This document shows positions 1 through 5,894 of a DNA stretch of 7,050 nucleotides, in pieces (position 1 is the stretch's first letter; the number at the start of each line of letters is the position of its first letter). Under the pieces are notes generated by a model. It was not told the DNA's origin. It was given only the letters and a program-made list of their open reading frames with translations, and did not search any database. The stretch spans positions 1 through 7,050 of the forward strand of contig VGBY01000053.1 in the NCBI GenBank assembly GCA_016870295.1, written 5' to 3'. The stretch is from Actinomycetota bacterium (GTDB lineage Bacteria; Actinomycetota; Acidimicrobiia; Acidimicrobiales; Ilumatobacteraceae). The translations under genes and the position numbers were made by a program.

Positions 1-87
1 CGACTGCCCGACGCACTGGCGCGCTACAAGAGCGTCTACGACTACCGCTCCGCCACGATCACGTGGCTCGACTCATTGCTCGCCTAA
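1..87 (+). CDS. C-terminal end of an unidentified protein (partial, 5' cut by window edge)
   Basis: Reading frame 1 is open from the first base to a TAA at 85-87 and encodes 28 residues ending in TITWLDSLLA. The frame is rich in C or G at third codon positions, as expected for a real gene here, and the stop lies 22 bases from the end of the convergent argJ. The fragment has no recognisable motif, only a mildly amphipathic tail with several Tyr and Leu residues, so I assign no family. That it is coding rests on the open frame, codon usage and tight convergent packing. Confidence 0.6.
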   Translation, partial: RLPDALARYKSVYDYRSATITWLDSLLA

Positions 88-120
88 CACCACATCTGCG
101 GCGGCAGGTTCAGGTGGTGT
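87..120. terminator. Possible bidirectional hairpin between convergent genes
   Basis: ACACCAC at 87-93 is the exact reverse complement of GTGGTGT at 114-120. Inside it CTGC at 96-99 can pair with GCAG at 104-107. The structure spans the whole 22-base gap between the two converging genes and reaches into both stop regions. No T-run follows on either strand, so this is not a classic intrinsic terminator. It could be a weak bidirectional transcript end or a chance repeat. Confidence 0.25.
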
Positions 121-1267
121 AGTCGGCGTTGATGCGCACGTAGCCGTCGGTGAGGTCGCAGCCCCAGACGGTTGCTTGGCTGGTGCCCGTGGCGAGCGAG
201 ACATGGATGACGACTTCATCGTTCTTCATATAGGTAGACAACTTCGTGAGCCCTGCTGCGTTGAGCTGGTGTGGGTAGACCTCTTGGTCGCCGAAACGAA
301 TCACCACTCGCCGTTGATCGATGTCGAGGTACTGCGAACATTTGCCGATAGCCATCGCGACCCGGCCCCAGTTCGGGTCGGCCCCGTGCACGGCCGTCTT
401 CACGAGCGGAGAATTCACGATGGCGCGCGCAACGGTGACGGCCTGCTCTTCGTCGCGGGCCTCGTCGACGCGCACTTCGATGACTCGCTCGGCACCTTCG
501 CCGTCGCGGGCGATTTGTTTGGTAAGCGAGAGGAGCACGTCGTAGAGCGCCGTGCGAAACGCATCGGACTGCACCGCCCCGGCGGCGCCGCTTGCAAGAC
601 ACACGCTCGTATCACTCGTCGAAGTGTCCGTATCGATTGACACACGGTTGAACGTGTGCTCGACACACCAGCGAAATGCGACATCCAGTTCTCCGCGCCC
701 GACGGCAGCGTCGGTGAAGATGAGGGAGATGTGTGTTGCCATGTCGGGTTCGATCATCCCGACACCTTTGGCGACACCCACGATGCGGGCTGGTGTTCCA
801 GAAATCGTCGCTTCAGCGATCTTCGGTCGCGTATCGGTGGTCATGATTGCACGAGCAACGAGCGATGCGTCACGCGACTCGTCGGCGCCATGGAGCGCTG
901 CTATGCCGTCGCGGATCTTGGCCATCGGATACTGTCGCCCGATCACGCCGGTCGAGGCGATGACGAGGTTGTCGTCGTCGCAATCGTGAAAAATCGCCAT
1001 CCGTTTGATGATCTCGCGGGCGTTGCTCATGCCCTCTTCGCCGGTGGCGACATTGGAGTTCTTCGACAACACGACCACGCCGCGTGTGCGGCCGTGTGCC
1101 ACCAACTCACGGCTGAGCACGACACTTGCACCAGCAAAGCGACTCTTGGTGAACATCGACGCACCAGTCGTGCCGGCTTCACCGATCACGGTGACGAAGT
1201 CGAGCGAGTCGTCTTTGATGCCGACGTTGGCGGTGCGTGCGACGAAGCCTGCGGGGAGGTCGGTCAC
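110..1267 (-). CDS. argJ: ArgJ: glutamate N-acetyltransferase (ornithine acetyltransferase), OAT2-like
   Basis: ArgJ moves the acetyl group from N-acetylornithine to glutamate in the cyclic arginine pathway; some members also make N-acetylglutamate from acetyl-CoA, which sequence alone does not settle. The protein has 385 residues, normal for the family. STGVIG (105-110) holds the Thr-Gly oxyanion-hole pair. KGVGMIEPDMAT (167-178) is the self-cleavage site: the precursor should split between Ala177 and Thr178, freeing Thr178 as nucleophile and giving alpha and beta chains. IMTTDTRPK (141-149), IDTDTSTSDT (211-220), HGADPNWGR (294-302) and the C-terminal GCDLTDGYVRINADYTT are further hallmarks. 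The start is GTG at 1267-1265. It overlaps the TGA of the SRPBCC gene as GTGA with no ribosome site before it, so translation is probably coupled. Oddly, no other arginine gene is nearby, and the motifs resemble the OAT2/clavam-cluster branch as I remember it. Confidence 0.95.
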   Translation of the reverse strand: MTDLPAGFVARTANVGIKDDSLDFVTVIGEAGTTGASMFTKSRFAGASVVLSRELVAHGRTRGVVVLSKNSNVATGEEGMSNAREIIKRMAIFHDCDDDNLVIASTGVIGRQYPMAKIRDGIAALHGADESRDASLVARAIMTTDTRPKIAEATISGTPARIVGVAKGVGMIEPDMATHISLIFTDAAVGRGELDVAFRWCVEHTFNRVSIDTDTSTSDTSVCLASGAAGAVQSDAFRTALYDVLLSLTKQIARDGEGAERVIEVRVDEARDEEQAVTVARAIVNSPLVKTAVHGADPNWGRVAMAIGKCSQYLDIDQRRVVIRFGDQEVYPHQLNAAGLTKLSTYMKNDEVVIHVSLATGTSQATVWGCDLTDGYVRINADYTT

Positions 1268-1725
1268 GAGAAGTGCTTGGCGAGATTCAACAATGTGTTA
1301 CGCATCGAGACCTCATTGGTCGCAATTGCATTGATGGCACGAAGGAACCAGTTGGCACGGTTGGTCGAGTAGTCGAACTGCTCCGTCACGAGCGTGCCAC
1401 CCTCGACGGGCTCCAACAGGTAACGCCACACGTGCCCGCCGAAGTGTCGCCAACCGATGCGGCGACCCTCATCGAATTCCACGACGGTGTTGGTGATGCG
1501 GTACGGCACCCCGAGCCGCATCGACATGCCGAATTTTGCGCCGAGTGAGAGACGGGCGGGTCCATTCAGTTCCGCGCGCACGCTGCCCGAACCATCGATG
1601 ACTGCATGCATCTTCGGTGTCGCCAGCAGGTCGAAGATCTCTGCGGCCGCAGCCGGCACGAATTGCGACACCGACACGATTTTCCGTTGTGGGTCGTGGG
1701 CCGGGCTGGTGGGTGGGTTTGACAT
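1264..1725 (-). CDS. SRPBCC-fold protein (polyketide cyclase/dehydrase-like)
   Basis: This 153-residue protein looks like the SRPBCC (START/Bet v 1-like) superfamily, single domains around 140-160 residues long that enclose a hydrophobic ligand pocket. Visible features are an N-terminal strand and helix typical of the fold (VSVSQFVPAAAAEIFDLLATP, about 17-37), a central GAKFGMSMR segment (62-70), W92 and W100 in the beta sheet, GGTLVTEQFDYS (109-120), and a long C-terminal helix from about 125. It has no signal peptide and is probably cytosolic. I chose ATG at 1725-1723 because the fold begins soon after it; an in-frame extension to 1932 would run through the FAD gene. It lies 10 bases after the FAD gene and overlaps argJ by four bases. 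The ligand is unknown; the fold also serves as cyclase, lipid carrier or chaperone. No clear ribosome site is seen. Confidence 0.8.
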   Translation of the reverse strand: MSNPPTSPAHDPQRKIVSVSQFVPAAAAEIFDLLATPKMHAVIDGSGSVRAELNGPARLSLGAKFGMSMRLGVPYRITNTVVEFDEGRRIGWRHFGGHVWRYLLEPVEGGTLVTEQFDYSTNRANWFLRAINAIATNEVSMRNTLLNLAKHFS

Positions 1726-1735
1726 GATTACGACG

Positions 1736-2974
1736 CTAGGCGAGGGCGCCCGCCACGAGTTCGCCGCAACGGCGTCCCGAGAACATCGCGCCCTGCAGCG
1801 AGCCGGTATCGCGATGATCTCCACAGACAAAGACGCCGTTGCCGAGTGCGATATTGCGCTTCGGGTTGAACGGCGGCCGCTGTTCAACACCGGCGTGCGC
1901 GATGCGATACGTGCGCAGATGGCGCCATGCATCGACCTGCGAGCCCCACCACGAGCGCATCTGCTCGCGGGCTAGTGACTCAAGATCCCCATCGATCACT
2001 TCCGGCATCGCCGCCACGACGAGATGCTTACCCGCCGGCGCGTAGCTCGGTGCGACGTTGCTCATCACGGCGGCGTTCAGCACCGGTCCCTTGCCGGATC
2101 CGTCAAGTATCACCAACTTCGACGACGTCGGCGGCTTGTCGGCAGCGAAGTACACGGCACCAGCGCGGCGCGATGCGCGCTCGGGTAACGCAACCAAGCT
2201 GCGCGCCGCCGGCAATTCGGTTGCCACGATCACCGCGCGACCCTCGATTCGTCGGGCGTCGGTGGTGACCACCGTGCGTCCGTCGATCGATGCCACAGCG
2301 GTGTTGAGATGTACGAGACCCGGTAGTCGAGCAGCCATCTGTCGCGGGAGTGCGTTCATCCCCAAACGGGGAACGCCCGCATCACCTTCGCCGAGACTGC
2401 GAAAGATGATGTCGAACATCCGCCGCGATGTGGCGAGCGAAGGATCGAGTTGGATGCCGCCAAACAGCGGGCGGAAGAAGCGGTTGATCATCGTCTGCGA
2501 GAACCCGGCACGTCGCAGCGCTACGACGGTGGGGAGGTCTTGGCCGCGCAACAACTCGCGCGGGTCGCCGCGCAACGTGCGAGCCCGCAACATCGCGATT
2601 CGTGCCTTGTCGGCCAGCGAGCCGATTGGCGCCCGAAGAGTGCCAAGCAATGTGCGCGGTGCACGGAACGGATCGCTCACTACATACGACCTTCCACGCA
2701 TCATCACCAACGCGCCGGGGTCGAAGTTGTGGATGTCGAGCGCCGCCAGATCAACCTGGCGGCGCAGTTCCGGATATGCGGTGAGCATGATCTGAAAGCC
2801 TCGGTCAAGTCGGAAACCATCGACGATGTCGGTGCGCACTCGACCACCGACGTCGTCTTGGGACTCCAGCACCGCGACACTGAACGACTTGGCGTGCAGG
2901 TGTCGCGCCGCCGCCAAGCCAGCGAGCCCGGCACCGATGACGACGACGTCGACGCGGGCGGGGAGTTGGCTCAT
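1736..2974 (-). CDS. FAD-dependent oxidoreductase (amine oxidase / protoporphyrinogen oxidase / phytoene desaturase-like)
   Basis: This is a 412-residue flavoprotein with one FAD-binding Rossmann fold. The N-terminal VVVIGAGLAGLAAARHL (10-26) gives the GxGxxG dinucleotide loop, VLESQDDVGGRVRT (35-48) the acidic strand end (E37) plus the GG-R-R-T flavin motif, and LDRGFQIML (56-64) the usual following segment. A middle substrate/helical region runs to about 250, where VIVATE is the second FAD strand motif. The C-terminal VCGDHRDTGSLQGAMFSG (383-400) is the closing FAD-binding motif of the amine oxidase fold. There is no signal peptide or strong membrane anchor. I chose ATG at 2974-2972 because the Rossmann strand follows within ten residues; the longer frame to 3073 would overlap the epimerase-like gene. 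It starts 22 bases after that gene. The substrate cannot be told: amines, porphyrinogens, carotenoids and lipids are all used in this superfamily. Confidence 0.85.
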   Translation of the reverse strand: MSQLPARVDVVVIGAGLAGLAAARHLHAKSFSVAVLESQDDVGGRVRTDIVDGFRLDRGFQIMLTAYPELRRQVDLAALDIHNFDPGALVMMRGRSYVVSDPFRAPRTLLGTLRAPIGSLADKARIAMLRARTLRGDPRELLRGQDLPTVVALRRAGFSQTMINRFFRPLFGGIQLDPSLATSRRMFDIIFRSLGEGDAGVPRLGMNALPRQMAARLPGLVHLNTAVASIDGRTVVTTDARRIEGRAVIVATELPAARSLVALPERASRRAGAVYFAADKPPTSSKLVILDGSGKGPVLNAAVMSNVAPSYAPAGKHLVVAAMPEVIDGDLESLAREQMRSWWGSQVDAWRHLRTYRIAHAGVEQRPPFNPKRNIALGNGVFVCGDHRDTGSLQGAMFSGRRCGELVAGALA

Positions 2975-2996
2975 CGTGCGGAGAGGGAGCGTGGCA

Positions 2997-3881
2997 TCAT
3001 CGCGCGAGCAGGGCGCGTAATGCGATTTCCAACGTTGGGTGCATGAACTGATAGCCACCCGACGACAACGCACGCGGAATCACGCGCTGCCCGGTGAAGA
3101 GCAGCGCATCGGCGAGCTCGCCACCCAGGAGCAGTTTCGGACCAATCGCCGGAACGGGCAACACGGCTGGACGGCCGAGAACCTTGCCGAGCACCTTCGC
3201 AAAGTCGGCGTTGGTGACCGCCGCCGGGGCAGTGAGGTTCACTGCACCGCTGATGTTTGCCGAAAGCAGATGGTCAATCGCCGCAACCTCGTCGTCGATC
3301 GAGATCCAACTTTGCCACTGGTCGCCGCGTCCAAACTTGCCGCCCAAGCCGGCACGAAAGAGCGGCAGTTGTTTCTTCAACGCACCTCCCTTGGGGGAGA
3401 GAACGATGCCGGTGCGCAGGAAGACGGTGCGAGTTCCGGCGCCGGCTGCTGCGGCCTCCCACTCCTTGCACACATCGGCAAGAAATCCGTTGCCAGACGA
3501 CGAGGCTTCGTCGAGCACTTCGTCGCCCCGTGCGCCGTACCAACCAATCGCGGAGCCGGAGAGAAACACACTCGGTCGCCTTGCAGCACCCGCAATCACC
3601 GACGCGAGCAGTTTGGTGCTCTTCACGCGGCTGTCGAGGATTTCGCGCTTGTACGAGTTGGACCAACGCTTGTCGCCGATGCCCGCACCGGAGAGATGAA
3701 TGACGGCGTCGGAGGTGCCGACGAGTTCGGCGTCGATCACGCCACGGGCGGGATCCCATTGCGACTCGTTATGTTGCGCTGCGCGGCGCACCAGACGAGT
3801 GACTTCATGACCACGGGCGGCAAGATGGGGAACGAGGGCCGAACCGATGAGTCCGCTCGCCCCGGATATGACGATGCGCAT
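2997..3881 (-). CDS. TIGR01777 / YfcH-type NAD(P)-dependent epimerase-like protein (SDR39U1 group)
   Basis: This 294-residue protein matches the TIGR01777 atypical SDR family (E. coli YfcH, mammalian SDR39U1), whose substrate is not established. GASGLIGSAL (7-16) is the GxxGxxG nucleotide-binding loop at the very N-terminus. The family signatures follow: AVIHLSGAGIGDKRW (59-73), SGSAIGWYG (108-116) near the active-site region, EWEAAA (140-145), LRTGIVLSPKGGAL (155-168), and the C-terminal DUF1731-like tail with LLGGELADALLFTGQRVIP (251-269). W114-Y115-G116 replaces the simple YxxxK catalytic pair of classical SDRs, which is normal for this family. Length is as expected (about 295-300). ATG at 3881 puts the Rossmann strand at residues 2-6, so an earlier start is unlikely. 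It is probably the first gene of a four-gene operon, 74 bases after the permease. In some actinobacteria, as I recall, this family is fused to an SRPBCC domain, and an SRPBCC gene lies two genes downstream here. Confidence 0.9.
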   Translation of the reverse strand: MRIVISGASGLIGSALVPHLAARGHEVTRLVRRAAQHNESQWDPARGVIDAELVGTSDAVIHLSGAGIGDKRWSNSYKREILDSRVKSTKLLASVIAGAARRPSVFLSGSAIGWYGARGDEVLDEASSSGNGFLADVCKEWEAAAAGAGTRTVFLRTGIVLSPKGGALKKQLPLFRAGLGGKFGRGDQWQSWISIDDEVAAIDHLLSANISGAVNLTAPAAVTNADFAKVLGKVLGRPAVLPVPAIGPKLLLGGELADALLFTGQRVIPRALSSGGYQFMHPTLEIALRALLAR

Positions 3882-3887
3882 GCGCTA

Positions 3888-3900
3888 GAGGCTACGCCTC
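3888..3900. promoter_or_regulatory. 13-base inverted repeat with overlapping TANNNT box just upstream of the epimerase-like gene
   Basis: GAGGC-TAC-GCCTC is a perfect 5+5 base inverted repeat ending 6 bases before the start codon at 3881. On the minus strand it contains TAGCCT (3894-3889), which fits the actinobacterial -10 consensus TANNNT. The box is followed by seven bases and then ATG, so transcription from it would give an almost leaderless message. The arm also carries GAGG (3900-3897), 15 bases from the ATG, which is too far for an ideal ribosome site. It could be an operator, a promoter or an RNA hairpin, or chance in GC-rich DNA. Confidence 0.3.
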
Positions 3901-3955
3901 ATCACGCGCTTGACTACCGCCGAACGTGTGATAGCACGATCACGAGTTCACAGAA

Positions 3956-5839
3956 TCACGGGATGACGATGGGAATCGATGTCACCACCGTGTTGGGGCG
4001 GAACAACAAGCGCGCCTTAATCGCCAGGGCGGACTGGTTGTGCAACCACTGCGAACGCACACTCGTGACGAATTCGGGAATGATGACCGTGATGATGTCG
4101 TCGTCTTGTTCGGCGTCCAGCCGGTCAATCTCCATGAGCACGCTCTCCGTGAGGTTGCGAAAGTCATCGACTGGTGTTTGTAGTTCGATGGTGGGGAATC
4201 GTTGCTGCCAGACACGCATCAGCTCAGCACCTTCTTCGGCTGAGCCCACCAGACTGAGGCCAAGTAAGCGTTCGGGTCGCAAACTTTCGGCGTACTTCAT
4301 CGCCTGCACAACGCCAGCGTTCACGGATCCGACCAGAACGACAACGAGGTGCGTATGGAATGGCGCGCGGTATGACTGATCGACGGAGAGGAACTGCTTG
4401 ACATGCGTGTAGTGCCGCTTGACGCCGTTGAACCCGACAATGAGCACGGGAATCAACACCGCCGGTATCCACGCCCCGTCAGCGAACTTGACGGTTACGA
4501 CGGTGAGGGCAACACCACCAGTGGTGATCGCACCAATTGAGGTGAAGAGGACACGAACTTGCCAAGTCGGGAGTTTCATCCGTACAAGCCGCACGACCAT
4601 ACCCGCTTGGCTGAGGGTAAATGCGGTGAACACACCGACCGCGTAGAGCGGGATCAGTGCGTTGGTTATACCGCCGAACACGATGACGAGTCCGATGGCC
4701 GAGAGGCCGAGAAAGATCACACCGTTGCTGAACACCAGACGATCGCCTCGGTTCGCGAGCTGGCGGGGCAAGTAGCCATCCTTCGCCATGATTGACGCGA
4801 GGCGTGGAAAGTCCGCGTAGCCGGTGTTCGCTGCGATGAGCAGGATGCCAAAGGTGGCGAACTGCGTTGCGAAGAAGAAGAAATTCCGCCCGCCGTAGAC
4901 GTGTTCGGCCAATTGGGCGATGATCGTTTGTGGAATGAGCCCTTCTTCGTCGCGGATTGGTTCGAGATGCTGGGCCAAGACACTCAAACCGAAGAACAGC
5001 GTGCCGAGAATGAGACCGAGCATGACGAGGGTGCTTGCGGCGTTCTTCGACTCGGGCTTCTTGAATGCTGGCACTCCGCCGGCAAGCGCCTCAATCCCAG
5101 TGAGCGCGACAGCTCCCGAAGAGAATGCCTTCAAGAGAAAGAACAGCGTCAGAGAGTTGTCACCTGCTAGCAGTTCCGTCTCGATTGGCCCCGAGTGGTC
5201 AATCGGTGCAAGATCCTGGAAATACACGCGGTACAAGCCGAAGATGATCAGGGCGAGAATGCTGATGACGTAGAGATACATCGGTGGCGCAAAGAGTGCA
5301 CCAGACTCCCTGATGCCGCGCAGGTTCGCATAGGTGATGAGCACGATGAGGGCGACGCAGATCTGCACTCGATACGGTGCGAGGTCGTTGAAAGCGGCGA
5401 TCACTGCAGCAGTACCGCTGGTGATGGCCACCGCCACTGTGAGTATGTAGTCGACCAGCATTGATCCGCCGGCGACCAACGACGGATACCTGCCGAGGTT
5501 TTCCTTTGAAACGATGTACGTGCCGCCACCATTCGGATAGGCGAAGATCGTTTGGCGGTAGCTGTTGATAACGATTGCGAGCAGGATGACGACCATCAAC
5601 GCAATCGGTACGAGGTTGTCGAAAGCAGCCACACCAATGGCAGCAAATCCAAGGAAGACGATGAGGATTTCTTCTGTGGCGTAGGCGGTGCTCGAGATTG
5701 CGTCGCTGGCAAATATCGGTAGACCAATGCGCTTGGACAGTCGTTGGTGGGCGTCCTCCGAACTGCTCATCGGCTTGCCGAGCAGTGCGCCTTTGAGTCG
5801 CGCGAAGCCGGTGCGGCGATCGATGGTCTTTGGTGACAT
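3956..5839 (-). CDS. KimA-type APC-superfamily permease (probable K+ uptake) with C-terminal cytosolic domain
   Basis: This 627-residue inner-membrane transporter has about 12 hydrophobic segments between residues 45 and 472, then a soluble domain of about 140 residues (488-627) with alternating strands and helices like a universal-stress-protein fold. That is the plan of Bacillus subtilis KimA (YdaO), a K+/H+ symporter of the KUP/APC superfamily inhibited by c-di-AMP. As I recall KimA, its K+-site residues D36, Y43, D117, Y118, T121, T230, E233 and Y377 correspond to D46, Y53, D130, Y131, T134, T247, E250 and Y399 here, with steadily growing offsets (10, 13, 17, 22). Its S125 position is Ala138. 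GGGTYIVSKENLG (104-116) is typical of APC permeases. The ATG at 5839 has AAGGA nine bases upstream. The gene is divergent from ceoB. Many databases would call it simply an amino acid permease, and that alternative remains open. Confidence 0.85.
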   Translation of the reverse strand: MSPKTIDRRTGFARLKGALLGKPMSSSEDAHQRLSKRIGLPIFASDAISSTAYATEEILIVFLGFAAIGVAAFDNLVPIALMVVILLAIVINSYRQTIFAYPNGGGTYIVSKENLGRYPSLVAGGSMLVDYILTVAVAITSGTAAVIAAFNDLAPYRVQICVALIVLITYANLRGIRESGALFAPPMYLYVISILALIIFGLYRVYFQDLAPIDHSGPIETELLAGDNSLTLFFLLKAFSSGAVALTGIEALAGGVPAFKKPESKNAASTLVMLGLILGTLFFGLSVLAQHLEPIRDEEGLIPQTIIAQLAEHVYGGRNFFFFATQFATFGILLIAANTGYADFPRLASIMAKDGYLPRQLANRGDRLVFSNGVIFLGLSAIGLVIVFGGITNALIPLYAVGVFTAFTLSQAGMVVRLVRMKLPTWQVRVLFTSIGAITTGGVALTVVTVKFADGAWIPAVLIPVLIVGFNGVKRHYTHVKQFLSVDQSYRAPFHTHLVVVLVGSVNAGVVQAMKYAESLRPERLLGLSLVGSAEEGAELMRVWQQRFPTIELQTPVDDFRNLTESVLMEIDRLDAEQDDDIITVIIPEFVTSVRSQWLHNQSALAIKARLLFRPNTVVTSIPIVIP

Positions 5840-5848
5840 TCGGCTGCG

Positions 5849-5853
5849 TCCTT
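5849..5853 (-). promoter_or_regulatory. Shine-Dalgarno site of the KimA-type permease
   Basis: On the minus strand the bases read AAGGA, nine bases before the ATG at 5839. It is one of only two clear ribosome sites in the window and supports this start. Confidence 0.65.
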
Positions 5854-5880
5854 GCGCTTACGCCATGAATTTGGCGCGGA

Positions 5881-5890
5881 TACGATGGTA
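5881..5890. promoter_or_regulatory. Candidate overlapping divergent -10 boxes for permease and ceoB
   Basis: TACGATGGTA holds TACGAT on the plus strand (5881-5886) and TACCAT on the minus strand (5890-5885); both fit TANNNT and they share two bases. The plus box would start transcription around 5893-5895, at the ceoB GTG itself. The minus box would give a leader of roughly 38 bases that includes the permease ribosome site. I find no convincing -35 element for either, which is common in this group. The call is consensus matching in a 55-base divergent gap. Confidence 0.4.
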
Positions 5891-5894
5891 GTTC

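Noticed and set aside
656..1372. Plus-strand open frame of 238 codons opposite argJ
   Set aside because: It is antisense to highly conserved ArgJ motifs and runs into the SRPBCC gene. It is a codon-bias shadow.
1726..1932. N-terminal extension of the SRPBCC protein to a start at 1932
   Set aside because: It would overlap about 200 bases of the FAD gene. The extra residues look like a shadow of that gene's FAD-binding C-terminus.
2058..2795. Plus-strand open frame of 245 codons opposite the FAD gene
   Set aside because: It is wholly antisense to the flavoprotein, with low-complexity Arg/Ser/Thr composition.
2995..2997. ATG overlapping the stop of the epimerase-like gene (TGATG) as start of the FAD gene
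   Set aside because: It is not in frame with the FAD reading frame; the in-frame ATG is at 2974.
2975..3073. N-terminal extension of the FAD protein to a start at 3073
   Set aside because: It would overlap the end of the epimerase-like gene. The flavin Rossmann strand starts right after the ATG at 2974, so the extension is unneeded.
3928..3943. Hairpin GTGAT/ATCAC with a 6-base loop after the permease stop
   Set aside because: A five-base AT-containing stem without a following T-run is too weak to call a terminator.
3039..4379. Long plus-strand open frame of 446 codons
   Set aside because: It lies antisense across the epimerase-like gene, the 74-base gap and the permease 3' end, all strongly supported by motifs. 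Its translation is Arg/His-rich with no fold-like pattern, as expected of a shadow frame in GC-rich DNA.
5840..5894. c-di-AMP (ydaO) riboswitch before the KimA-type gene
   Set aside because: The whole divergent gap is 55 bases, far shorter than such an element, and no matching structure is seen.
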